Source of the DNA: Niastella koreensis GR20-10
GTDB lineage: Bacteria > Bacteroidota > Bacteroidia > Chitinophagales > Chitinophagaceae
Assembly: GCF_000246855.1 (NCBI RefSeq)
Contig: NC_016609.1
Span: 2,294,001 to 2,358,000, forward strand
Direction: 5' to 3'
Length of the DNA: 64,000 nt
The position numbers and the translations under genes were made by a program. Positions 42,878 through 50,535 of this stretch are shown in pieces. The notes beneath the pieces were generated by a model, which was given only the letters and a program-made list of their open reading frames with translations, was not told the DNA's origin and made no database searches. Position 1 is the stretch's first letter; every line of letters begins with the position of its first letter.

Positions 42878-44368
42878 TTATGGCTTGTAATTCATACAGG
42901 TATATACACAAAACGATCGTACCACTTTTCCGCCTTTTTTCACCAGGATCGGTTGCAGTTGAGTGACCTGGGTAAAGTATTTGTTTAACTCGGTGGGGTA
43001 AATTCCACACGGCGAAAGATCGGGGTGTGAATCGATGAAAATGGCATTCTTTCCCTGTAACGTTTGCAAATTGGGGCCTACATAATCGAATTGTAAAGCG
43101 GGCTGGCCAATAATATTTTTGCTGTACACCATATCATCGAAATAGAAATTCAGTATAGCTGAGGTTTTATAATCGTCTGCCGAGAAGATAAAATAGCCGG
43201 GGTATTGCTGCCTTACCTCTTTTACCTGGCCGGCCAACTGGTCCCAGCCCATCCAGGTGTCGTCTGATTTCACTTCAACCGGGTAAAAGATAATTTCTAC
43301 CGCCATCACCAAATGTATGATCAGCGAACCTATCAACTGGTATTGCACCCATTGGGGCTTTATGTACATGCTGGCCAAAATGATACCGGTGATATAGGCA
43401 GGCATCATCCAGTTTATTTTTACCCAATAAAAAACAGCAATGAATAAAAAGCCAAGGAATACGGGTGCAAAAAAAGAAAACAGGAATAATTGTGGTGCGG
43501 GGATGGTACTTAGTTTGAGCCGGTACTTTTTATACATTGATCGCAACATCCAGAACAGCGCAAACAGTAATACCGGAACCAGCAAAAATGCCTGGTGGCC
43601 GATCACTCCGGGCAGGTTCAGGAAATTAAAACTGTCACCGGCTTCCTCGGCCCTGTTAACCGACTGAAATTTGATAGAGGCAAAGTCGTGGTTATAATTC
43701 CAGATGATAACGGGCAATGTCAGGATGGCGAAAAGAAGCAGGCTGAGCCAGGGCCAGAAAGATAACAGCATCTTCCGGTGCACAGGTGATAAAACAAGAT
43801 ACATCAGTAAACCCGCAGGCAGGAACACGGCCGTATACTTGCTGTTGAACGCCAGTCCCATAAAAATGCCGGCCAGTACCCAAAAGCCTTTTCGGTTTTG
43901 GAAGATGGCCTGGTGTAAAGCGATTATAGAAAGCGTCCAGAAAAGCAACAACGGAACATCGGGCGTGGCAACCAGCGATAAAACCGAGATCAGTACCGTT
44001 GAAAACAACAGGATAGTTGCCTGTAAAATTCCCAGCCAGTCCAAAAAGCAGGTAGCCAGGATAACAAACGCTGCCTGCGTACAAAAAGTGACAAGGGTGA
44101 TCGCCAGCTTTACTACAAATACTTTTTTTCCCAGGATGGAAGTGAACAACCATAACACCCAGGCTATCCCGGAGGGATGGTCAAAATAGGAGAGATCAAG
44201 GTGCTCGCTGTAAAAGAAATAATAGGCGTCCTGGGGCATCAATCCCATGTCAAAAACCAGGAAGATCCTTAGTGCAAAAAGAAAGAACAGGATGGAAAGG
44301 ATAATGACATCCTTTTTTCCTGTTCTTGCTGTATTGAAATATTTGTTGATGTTATTCAATGCTTGCAA
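42878..44368 (-). CDS. GT39-family (ArnT/PMT-like) membrane glycosyltransferase
   Basis: This 496-aa protein has about twelve hydrophobic segments. The first periplasmic loop reads MGLMPQDAYYFFYSEHLDLSYFDHPSGIAWVL, with the Asp and acidic residues that GT-C enzymes use for catalysis. A C-terminal soluble domain (about 400-496) follows. It likely transfers a sugar from a polyprenyl-phosphate donor to lipid A, protein or a surface glycan. I see no ATG near the start; the best initiation codon is TTG at 44368 (MQALNNIN), although another TTG lies at 44359. It is monocistronic. Confidence 0.85.
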   Translation of the reverse strand: MQALNNINKYFNTARTGKKDVIILSILFFLFALRIFLVFDMGLMPQDAYYFFYSEHLDLSYFDHPSGIAWVLWLFTSILGKKVFVVKLAITLVTFCTQAAFVILATCFLDWLGILQATILLFSTVLISVLSLVATPDVPLLLFWTLSIIALHQAIFQNRKGFWVLAGIFMGLAFNSKYTAVFLPAGLLMYLVLSPVHRKMLLSFWPWLSLLLFAILTLPVIIWNYNHDFASIKFQSVNRAEEAGDSFNFLNLPGVIGHQAFLLVPVLLFALFWMLRSMYKKYRLKLSTIPAPQLFLFSFFAPVFLGFLFIAVFYWVKINWMMPAYITGIILASMYIKPQWVQYQLIGSLIIHLVMAVEIIFYPVEVKSDDTWMGWDQLAGQVKEVRQQYPGYFIFSADDYKTSAILNFYFDDMVYSKNIIGQPALQFDYVGPNLQTLQGKNAIFIDSHPDLSPCGIYPTELNKYFTQVTQLQPILVKKGGKVVRSFCVYTCMNYKP

Positions 44369-44446
44369 ACGAAAATGGTTTAATAATTAAGCATGATTAA
44401 AAATACCATGCCGGTAATCCATTACGCTGTTAATGCAAGCCTCGAT

Positions 44447-44555
44447 AAATATTGAATATTGAACCGAAGAATGTCCAATGTTGAAGTAAATACAATTCAA
44501 ATATCTTGTATTTCACTTTGATATTCAACATTCGATATTCAAATATTCAATATTT
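44447..44555. repeat. Large imperfect inverted repeat (ATTGAATATTG family)
   Basis: Arms of about 49 bp run from 44447-44495 and 44506-44555. The outer ends AAATATTGAATATT and AATATTCAATATTT are exact complements, and the inner ends AAATACAA/TTGTATTT flank a 10-nt loop. The middle has a few mismatches. It lies between divergent operons (GT39 leftward, M1 peptidase ending at 44589) and resembles intergenic repeat families common in Bacteroidetes genomes. It could be a transcriptional insulator or a non-autonomous mobile repeat. Confidence 0.6.
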
Positions 44556-44588
44556 AAAGTAAAAGTATAATCCTGAAGAGAATTTGAA

Positions 44589-46415
44589 TTAATTGGCTGT
44601 CCAGGTATTGTCTTTTTCGTTGGCATCCATAAATATGCCGCCATCCAGCTTCAACGACTTTGCAGTTTTGCCTGTTTTAATATTTACAATGATCTCTTTT
44701 TGGTTCTGTTCCCACACTATGGGAGTTTGATGAAAACTTTCGGTTGATCCGTCGTCATAAGTAGCGATCACGTCGAATGGTACGGCAAATCCGCCGATGT
44801 TTTTTATGTTCAAAGTATAACCTTTGTCAGTTTTTTCGGCTTTGCTCAGATAAAGATCGATGTAGCCGGGCGTGAAGAACCAGTTATAAAAGAACCAGTC
44901 CAGGTTCTTTTTAGCACCTTTTTCCATGGAATAAAAATAATCCCAGGGAATAGGGTGTTTGCCATTCCAGTTATTCATATAGTTATGCAGGGCCTTCTTA
45001 AACAATTTATCGCCCAGCAGGTCTTTTACCGCGAGGTAACTAAGCGATGGCTTGCCATAGGCATTATTGCCATGGCCAAAAGTTACATCGGGGCTGGGGG
45101 TAATAATGGGGTTCTCCTTTGCATGCTGACCGCGGCTCCAGCGAACAACCCGGAATTTTTTATAAAAATCATCAGCGGCTTTCTGGCCTTTCTCGGCAAT
45201 GCCGATCAGGTATTCAAATGTGGTGGCCCAGCCTTCGTCCATAAATGCATAATAGCTTTCGTTGGTTCCCATGTAAAACGGAAAGTACGTATGCGCCTGT
45301 TCATGGTCCTGCACCAATTGGGCAAAACCAAGGTCGGGCGTGTGGGAGTCGTTGATCATCATCGGGTATTCCATATCGGCAAATCCCTGAAACGCGTTCG
45401 ATTTTGGATAGGGATAAGGAATGCCCGGCCAGTTTTTAGAAAACCAGGCCAGCGAATTGCGGCCAAACTGTACCGAATGATGAAAATCCACACTTGAATC
45501 TGCGAAGGCCGCCTGCATGCTTACCCGCCGTTTTTTGGCAACAATAACGCTTGCCGCGTCCCAGTCGTAATGGTCGCTGATGCCCATGGCAATATCGCTG
45601 ATATTATTGGCTACCCATTTCCACGTATTGGTGGCATTTTGGGTAGTTACTTTTTTATTGCTCCAATCTTCCACCGTGGCCACATGAATGGTGGAATCGC
45701 TTGTGAATGACTGCTGCAGCCGTTGAGCAATGGCTGGTTGTAACACTTCCGATGCGTTCTGCAAGGTACCGGTACACCATACCACAAAATTGCGGGGCAC
45801 CGTTACATTTACCGTATAGTCATTAAAATCGTTATAAAATTCCAGGGAACCCAAATGGGGTTGGATATCCCAGCCTTTATAATCGTCGTACACAGAAACC
45901 CGGGGATAGAAATAAGCGATGTAAAAACTGGTTGAATCGATCATTCCTTCGCGGCCTTCCCCATAAGCAAGGTCATAATGCCAGGTAATATGGAGCTTTA
46001 TGGAATCATGTGGTAATAACGGGGCAGCCAGGTCAACCATATGATTGGTTTCAATAGCCATGTTATTATCCCAGGCCACTTTGGATTCGCGGATCTTAAT
46101 TTCATCCACCTTGAGTTTGCCGCTGCTCTGATGCGCATTCATGATCAATTTCATATTCAGGCTGCTGAGGGTATCGGGGCTGTTGTTGAAATACACAATT
46201 TCTTCTACCCCTCTTACGGTGCTGTCTGGCGGCATTACCGTTACTGAAATGTTATAACGGCCACGATTTTGCCAGTATTTTTCTCCCGGTTTTCCATTTA
46301 CATTCCGGGTTCCATTGGTATAGGCCTTTTGAATGCCGGCAGGCATGGTAAGGGTTTGCGCACCGGACTGCAATGCCAGGAATAAGGAGGAAAAGACAAT
46401 AAAGAATCGGATCAT
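44589..46415 (-). CDS. M1-family zinc aminopeptidase, exported
   Basis: This 608-aa protein has a signal peptide (MIRFFIVFSSLFLALQSGA, before QTLTMPAG). The gluzincin zinc motif HEQAH, followed 18 residues later by the third ligand Glu (MDEGWA), lies near residues 371-394. The preceding GFADMEYPMM stands in for the G-A-M-E-N exopeptidase motif, so substrate choice may differ from classic M1 enzymes. ATG 46415 was chosen because it begins the signal peptide; earlier codons add a non-secretory leader. It probably degrades peptides in the periplasm or outside the cell. Confidence 0.9.
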   Translation of the reverse strand: MIRFFIVFSSLFLALQSGAQTLTMPAGIQKAYTNGTRNVNGKPGEKYWQNRGRYNISVTVMPPDSTVRGVEEIVYFNNSPDTLSSLNMKLIMNAHQSSGKLKVDEIKIRESKVAWDNNMAIETNHMVDLAAPLLPHDSIKLHITWHYDLAYGEGREGMIDSTSFYIAYFYPRVSVYDDYKGWDIQPHLGSLEFYNDFNDYTVNVTVPRNFVVWCTGTLQNASEVLQPAIAQRLQQSFTSDSTIHVATVEDWSNKKVTTQNATNTWKWVANNISDIAMGISDHYDWDAASVIVAKKRRVSMQAAFADSSVDFHHSVQFGRNSLAWFSKNWPGIPYPYPKSNAFQGFADMEYPMMINDSHTPDLGFAQLVQDHEQAHTYFPFYMGTNESYYAFMDEGWATTFEYLIGIAEKGQKAADDFYKKFRVVRWSRGQHAKENPIITPSPDVTFGHGNNAYGKPSLSYLAVKDLLGDKLFKKALHNYMNNWNGKHPIPWDYFYSMEKGAKKNLDWFFYNWFFTPGYIDLYLSKAEKTDKGYTLNIKNIGGFAVPFDVIATYDDGSTESFHQTPIVWEQNQKEIIVNIKTGKTAKSLKLDGGIFMDANEKDNTWTAN

Positions 46416-46554
46416 ATTAATTACTAAAGTGTAAAATGAACGGTAAATTAACTGAAAAAGCCATACCCGGAATAACCGCCTGTATAAATTTTCTAACTTT
46501 AGATCCTTGAAAACAGAAAAGACTGCTATCTCCATACTGAGGCACCGCACCACC

Positions 46555-46867
46555 AAGCCTGCTGACTGATTTTTTTACCCGGCACGGGGCACTGATCGGC
46601 AAACCAACCAAACGATCGGGCCCGCAGCCTTTCCTGCTGTTTGAAAAGGATGAATTCCTGGTGAACTTTACCCGGTCGCTCGACAACCTGCTGGTGGGTG
46701 ATAAACCCGTACATCCCGGGCTGCAACGGGTAAAGCTGGAAGAATTGTTATTATATCTTGCGGTACATTATCCGGCACAGATGCAGCGGATCAGGGACAT
46801 GAATTACCGCGGCAGGCAGGGTTTACTAAATTGTCATCGACTGATTTGGCTACTTATTACAGGTTGA
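46555..46867 (+). pseudogene. Remnant of an AraC-type transcription regulator
   Basis: One open frame, bounded upstream by a stop near 46541 and with no plausible start, encodes LTDFFTRHGALIGKPTKRSG, LLFEKDEFLVNFTRSLDNLL and KLEELLLYLAVHYPAQMQRIRDM. This resembles the segment that precedes the helix-turn-helix in AraC-family regulators. The DNA-binding half is missing, replaced by unrelated codons up to 46867. It is best read as a decayed gene fragment. The rest of 46557-46937 holds only the following terminator. Confidence 0.5.
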
Positions 46868-46881
46868 TTCAACAATAAAAA

Positions 46882-46922
46882 ACGGCCGCCTCGAATCAAT
46901 TTTGAGACGGCCATTTTTTTAA
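46882..46922. terminator. Bidirectional terminator after AraC remnant and AHSA1 gene
   Basis: The stem GGCCGCCTC/GAGACGGCC with one wobble has an A-run on the left (46877-46882) and a T-run on the right (46914-46920). It can end leftward transcripts from the AHSA1/ArsR operon. Confidence 0.82.
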
Positions 46923-46937
46923 AAAGATCAGTTGCAG

Positions 46938-47441
46938 CTATTTATTAATTTTCGCTAACAGTTGATCCAGTTTTTGCAGGGTGGCCATCATGCCTTGTTC
47001 CATACCCATTTGAATTACCTGTTCCAGCTCTGCCAGTGATTTGTAAGTTACGATGGTTTCAACGAGCGCATTTTCACCTTTCTCGGTAAACGTTAACCGC
47101 CATTCGGCGCGGGGCAGGTCTTTGTTTATTTCGCCATCGGCATTGCTGAACGCATCCAATGTGGTATAGAAGTCGATTGGTTTTATTTTCACGTAATCTG
47201 TCCAGCCCCAGTATTCAGTGCCGTTCGGTTCTACCATGGCGTAGTGCCAGTGGCCACCTTCGCGAAAATCCATTGATTTTGTTTTTGTGGTCAATGGTTC
47301 GGGGGCAAACCATTGATCTAACAATTCACTTTTGGTATAACAGTCCCAAACCAGTTGGCGGCTACCTAAAAATTCCCGTCTGATGGTAAGGGTATTTTTT
47401 GCTTTATCTACCAGGAAATCAAATTGCAGGTTGTGTATCAT
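46938..47441 (-). CDS. SRPBCC/AHSA1-domain protein
   Basis: This 167-aa protein has an AHSA1 fold (about 15-160) with characteristic segments IRREFLGSRQLVWDCYTKSELLDQWFAPEPLTT, MDFREGGHWHYAMVEPNGTEYWG and a C-terminal helix ending GMEQGMMATLQKLDQLLAKINK. These cytoplasmic proteins may bind small hydrophobic ligands, with no general reaction known. It overlaps the upstream ArsR gene stop by 4 bp (ATGA), the pair being a common regulator-AHSA1 operon. Confidence 0.9.
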   Translation of the reverse strand: MIHNLQFDFLVDKAKNTLTIRREFLGSRQLVWDCYTKSELLDQWFAPEPLTTKTKSMDFREGGHWHYAMVEPNGTEYWGWTDYVKIKPIDFYTTLDAFSNADGEINKDLPRAEWRLTFTEKGENALVETIVTYKSLAELEQVIQMGMEQGMMATLQKLDQLLAKINK

Positions 47442-47758
47442 TTTTTTGACTTTTTAATATTAAGTAATAATTTATCGAGTTGCTGGTATCGTTTATCCCA
47501 GATCTTTCTGAATTGCTCCAGCCACTTGTCGATTTCTTTCATTTTTTCAATCTCCAGCTGGTAAAAGATCTCCCGGCCTTCCTGTTCCTGTTTCACCATT
47601 TCGCATTCGACAAGTATTTGTAAATGTTTGGACACTGCCTGCCGGGTCATGTCGAAGTGTTCGGCAATAGCATTGGGTGTCATTGCCTGTATGGCAATTA
47701 ACGCAATGATGGCTCTCCGGGTGGGGTCGGCTATGGCTTGAAAAATATCTCTTCTCAT
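47438..47758 (-). CDS. ArsR-family winged-helix repressor
   Basis: This 106-aa protein starts at ATG 47758. The HTH runs from IFQAIADPTRRAIIALIA to FDMTRQAVSKHLQILVECEMVKQEQEGREIFYQLE. The alpha-3 metal-sensing CxC motif of classical ArsR is absent, so it likely belongs to the SdpR/PaaX-like non-metal group. An upstream TTG is in frame but would place the start inside the operator. It probably represses its own operon with the AHSA1 gene through two palindromes just upstream. Confidence 0.9.
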   Translation of the reverse strand: MRRDIFQAIADPTRRAIIALIAIQAMTPNAIAEHFDMTRQAVSKHLQILVECEMVKQEQEGREIFYQLEIEKMKEIDKWLEQFRKIWDKRYQQLDKLLLNIKKSKK

Positions 47759-47771
47759 AGCGTTTTTGATT

Positions 47772-47819
47772 ATTTGCAACTAATCAGTTGCAAATATAAG
47801 CGCAACTGATTAGTTGCGC
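47772..47819 (-). promoter_or_regulatory. Two palindromic operator sites of the ArsR-AHSA1 operon
   Basis: The first palindrome (47772-47795) has arms TTGCAACT and AGTTGCAA around AATC. The second (47800-47819) has arms GCGCAACT and AGTTGCGC around GATT. Centres are 26 bp apart, and both share the core CAACT-N4-AGTTG. They sit directly before the ArsR start, as expected for an autoregulated repressor binding as two dimers. Confidence 0.75.
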
Positions 47820-47829
47820 AAACTTATTT

Positions 47830-47863
47830 TAAAAAAAATGCCATCCCGAAGAATCGGGATGGC
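47830..47863 (-). terminator. Terminator of the susC-susD operon
   Basis: On the minus strand the perfect 10-bp stem GCCATCCCGA/TCGGGATGGC with a 4-nt loop is followed by an eight-base T-run. It lies about 60 bp after the last gene of the operon at 47923. Confidence 0.88.
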
Positions 47864-47922
47864 TTGTTACTATATGGATCGAACAAAAGAAACTAATTCA
47901 TTTCTCCGAAATCGATCAATCA

Positions 47923-48798
47923 CTATTCCTGGATGCGGCGGAGATCAACATTGGTTACGCTAAAGCCTGAGGTACTGAAATTGCCCCCGGCATTACAGCC
48001 TGCTTTAACAACCACATAATAGGTGCCGCTGGCGCCAAACGTTATATCAAACCCTTTTGAACCACTGTAGGCTACCCACGAGTTCCAGGTAATATAACCG
48101 AGCCGTTTGCCACCATCGGTATAGTCTTTACCATCAACGGGTGTGGAGGGACCGATGTATACTTCCAGCCACGCGAGGTTGGGTGCGCCATAAGTAGCAG
48201 TCATGGCAAAGTGGTACTTTTTATTGGCCACCACCTGTACTGCCTGGTAAATACCGCCGTTAGGTTGTATGCTTACCGGAACGGATACCTGGCCGGTATA
48301 AGCGTTGTTTGCAAGCGTCCAGGTTATTCTGTTGGTCAATACTGCATCAAACTTGCTCCAGTACTGATCGTCGCCGGTGTTCATAGCGCCGCCTTTGATC
48401 ACGTTGTCATAAGCGGGATCGTTTTTGGTGGTGGTTACTTTAACCGGTGCGGCACTGTACAGTTTGCCTCTTTTATCCAATGCCCACATTTTAATGGTAT
48501 AGGTACCTGCCAATGGATAAAACACGGTGTCAACTGGTTTTCCCATAGCGCCGCCGCTGGTGTCCTTACCTACATCCCATCGGGTGCCCACACAGGCACC
48601 CTGGGTGGTGTTGGTGATAATGAATTTGGTATCGTTACCAGGTACGGGCGATACGGTAAATGTAGCCGTAAGGCTGTCAACTGCTCCATACGATTCATAA
48701 CTGTTGTTTGATCCTTTGCTGCAACCAAAAAGAACCAACACACCCAATGCCAGCGGGCAAATGGCAGTTATTATGTTGAATTTTATTGATGACTTCAT
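47923..48798 (-). CDS. Surface lipoprotein with PKD-like domain (SusE/F-like position)
   Basis: This 291-aa lipoprotein has its lipidation Cys at residue 26 (LGVLVLFGC). Residues 45-120 resemble a PKD/immunoglobulin-like domain (FIITNTTQGACVGTRWDVGKDTSGG ... YPLAGTYTIKMWALDKRGK). The rest is a carbohydrate-binding-like beta-sandwich. It occupies the place of SusE/F surface glycan-binding proteins at the end of the SusCD operon. Substrate unknown. Confidence 0.75.
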   Translation of the reverse strand: MKSSIKFNIITAICPLALGVLVLFGCSKGSNNSYESYGAVDSLTATFTVSPVPGNDTKFIITNTTQGACVGTRWDVGKDTSGGAMGKPVDTVFYPLAGTYTIKMWALDKRGKLYSAAPVKVTTTKNDPAYDNVIKGGAMNTGDDQYWSKFDAVLTNRITWTLANNAYTGQVSVPVSIQPNGGIYQAVQVVANKKYHFAMTATYGAPNLAWLEVYIGPSTPVDGKDYTDGGKRLGYITWNSWVAYSGSKGFDITFGASGTYYVVVKAGCNAGGNFSTSGFSVTNVDLRRIQE

Positions 48799-48828
48799 GA
48801 ACGTAGTTTTAAAGTATATAGGGTTAAA

Positions 48829-50514
48829 TTACCAGCCGGTATTTTGATCCCACCCGGTTTTGGTGATCTCGCTTTGTGGAATGGGGTACCAGTTCATTTT
48901 GGATTGATCAAATACCCGGTCTTCCAGTTTAGTGGGCTTATAGGTAAAGTTTGATCCGTTGAGCGTGATGGAAATGCTGTTTACCGGATTGGCCAGCACA
49001 CTTCCTTTTTTCCACCGGCGAAGGTCCCACCAGCGGTGTCCTTCAAAACCCAGTTCAACCCGGCGTTCATGCACAATGGCATCGGCAGTTACTGCAGCCA
49101 GGGCTGGCATGGTGCTGCGTGCTCTTACCTGGTTGATGGCGTCCAGGGCAGTCTTGCCATAGCTTAATGGATCGCCGGCAGAGCCATAAGCGTTATACAT
49201 GGCCTCTGCATAATTCAACAATACTTCTGCATACCTGAAATACAACCACTGGTGCGTGGTAGTGGTATTGTTGAGCAGGTCAACCGACTGGTTTACGTTC
49301 TTGGCCAGGTAATAACCGGTTTTGGTGGCGTTTAATTTGGGCTGACCGGCACTACCGCCATAGTAGGTTTGAATGGCCGTGCCCTTAAATAAGGCGCCAT
49401 TGTATACTACAGTGGCCGCCAACCGTGGGTCGCGGTTAGCATATGGATTAGTAGCATGGGCCGGGTTATTCCAATCAAAAGGAACCGAAACAGTGGCGCT
49501 GTTCTTCACCTCAAACTCGTCAACAAAATTTCCGCTGGGGGTAATGCTGTTGCCGTTGCTGTTCTCGAACGAGATGGGGAAATTGTTCTTTTCAAACCCA
49601 TTCTGGCTGCCATATCTTTTAAAGAAAATGGCCTCAACAGATTTATCATTGGCTGCTACAAACGCATTGGCATAAGTGGCTTCCAGGCTGAATGCATTTG
49701 ATTTAATGATCTCACTGGCAGCAGCGGCGGCATCGGCCCAGGTATAGGTTGAACCTGCCTCTTTATATAAAGGACTTGCTGCATACAGCAGGGCCCTTGT
49801 TTTTAACGCTTTGATCGCAAAGTACGTGGCCCTGCCTGATTCGTAAAAGCTGGTTGTTGAGCTGGTACGAACGCTGTCAGGAATAATCACCGCGGCTTTA
49901 TCGCATAAAGAGACGATGTATTTAAACACCTGGTCTACTGAGTTTCTTGGCAAACCTTTCCAGCTGGCGGCATCGTTGTAATCCAGTGCCTGGTCAATAA
50001 CCGGAACGGCGCCATAGCGTTTTACCAGTTCAAAATAGAAGAAGGCTTTCAGGAAATAGCATTCGCCTTCCATGAACTTCAGGTTCCACACCACTCTTTT
50101 GTAAGCAGTAGAATCGTTGTTGACGATGCTGTTGGCCTGGGAAGAGATGTCTACATCTCCCTTATGCAGTAAGTACAGGTTGGCCTGGTAAATACCATTG
50201 AAGTAGTTCGCCCAGGTATTGTCGGGGTTGTTGAACTGGTTCCATACCCCATAGTTGAAGGTATGTGACCGGTTGTTAACGTTGGTATGGTAGGCGTCAT
50301 CGCTTGCAGCCTCCATATCTTCCCACGCATAGCCATCGGGCAGATAGCTGTAGGCGTTCCATACAACCTGCTGAATGTAATCGTATTTTTTATAAGTGAG
50401 GTCAATCGGCATATCCGATGGGATCTTTTTCACATCCAGGAAGTCTTTGTTACAGGACGCAAGCCCCAATGCCGCAGCTATTATAGTAATGACGGTATAA
50501 TGAATTTTTTTCAT
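48829..50514 (-). CDS. SusD/RagB family nutrient-binding outer-membrane lipoprotein (SusD-B)
   Basis: This 561-aa lipoprotein has its lipidation Cys near residue 21 (AAALGLASC). It has a TPR-type helical fold with the SusD features AYSYLPDGYAWEDMEAASDDAYH, YFLKAFFYFELVKRYGAVPVI and the C-terminal HERRVELGFEGHRWWDLRRWK. It forms the hinged lid on the SusC barrel, capturing glycan or peptide before transport. It is encoded 21 bp after SusC-B, its predicted partner. Confidence 0.93.
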   Translation of the reverse strand: MKKIHYTVITIIAAALGLASCNKDFLDVKKIPSDMPIDLTYKKYDYIQQVVWNAYSYLPDGYAWEDMEAASDDAYHTNVNNRSHTFNYGVWNQFNNPDNTWANYFNGIYQANLYLLHKGDVDISSQANSIVNNDSTAYKRVVWNLKFMEGECYFLKAFFYFELVKRYGAVPVIDQALDYNDAASWKGLPRNSVDQVFKYIVSLCDKAAVIIPDSVRTSSTTSFYESGRATYFAIKALKTRALLYAASPLYKEAGSTYTWADAAAAASEIIKSNAFSLEATYANAFVAANDKSVEAIFFKRYGSQNGFEKNNFPISFENSNGNSITPSGNFVDEFEVKNSATVSVPFDWNNPAHATNPYANRDPRLAATVVYNGALFKGTAIQTYYGGSAGQPKLNATKTGYYLAKNVNQSVDLLNNTTTTHQWLYFRYAEVLLNYAEAMYNAYGSAGDPLSYGKTALDAINQVRARSTMPALAAVTADAIVHERRVELGFEGHRWWDLRRWKKGSVLANPVNSISITLNGSNFTYKPTKLEDRVFDQSKMNWYPIPQSEITKTGWDQNTGW

Positions 50515-50535
50515 CCTCTTCTAATTTCAATTGTT

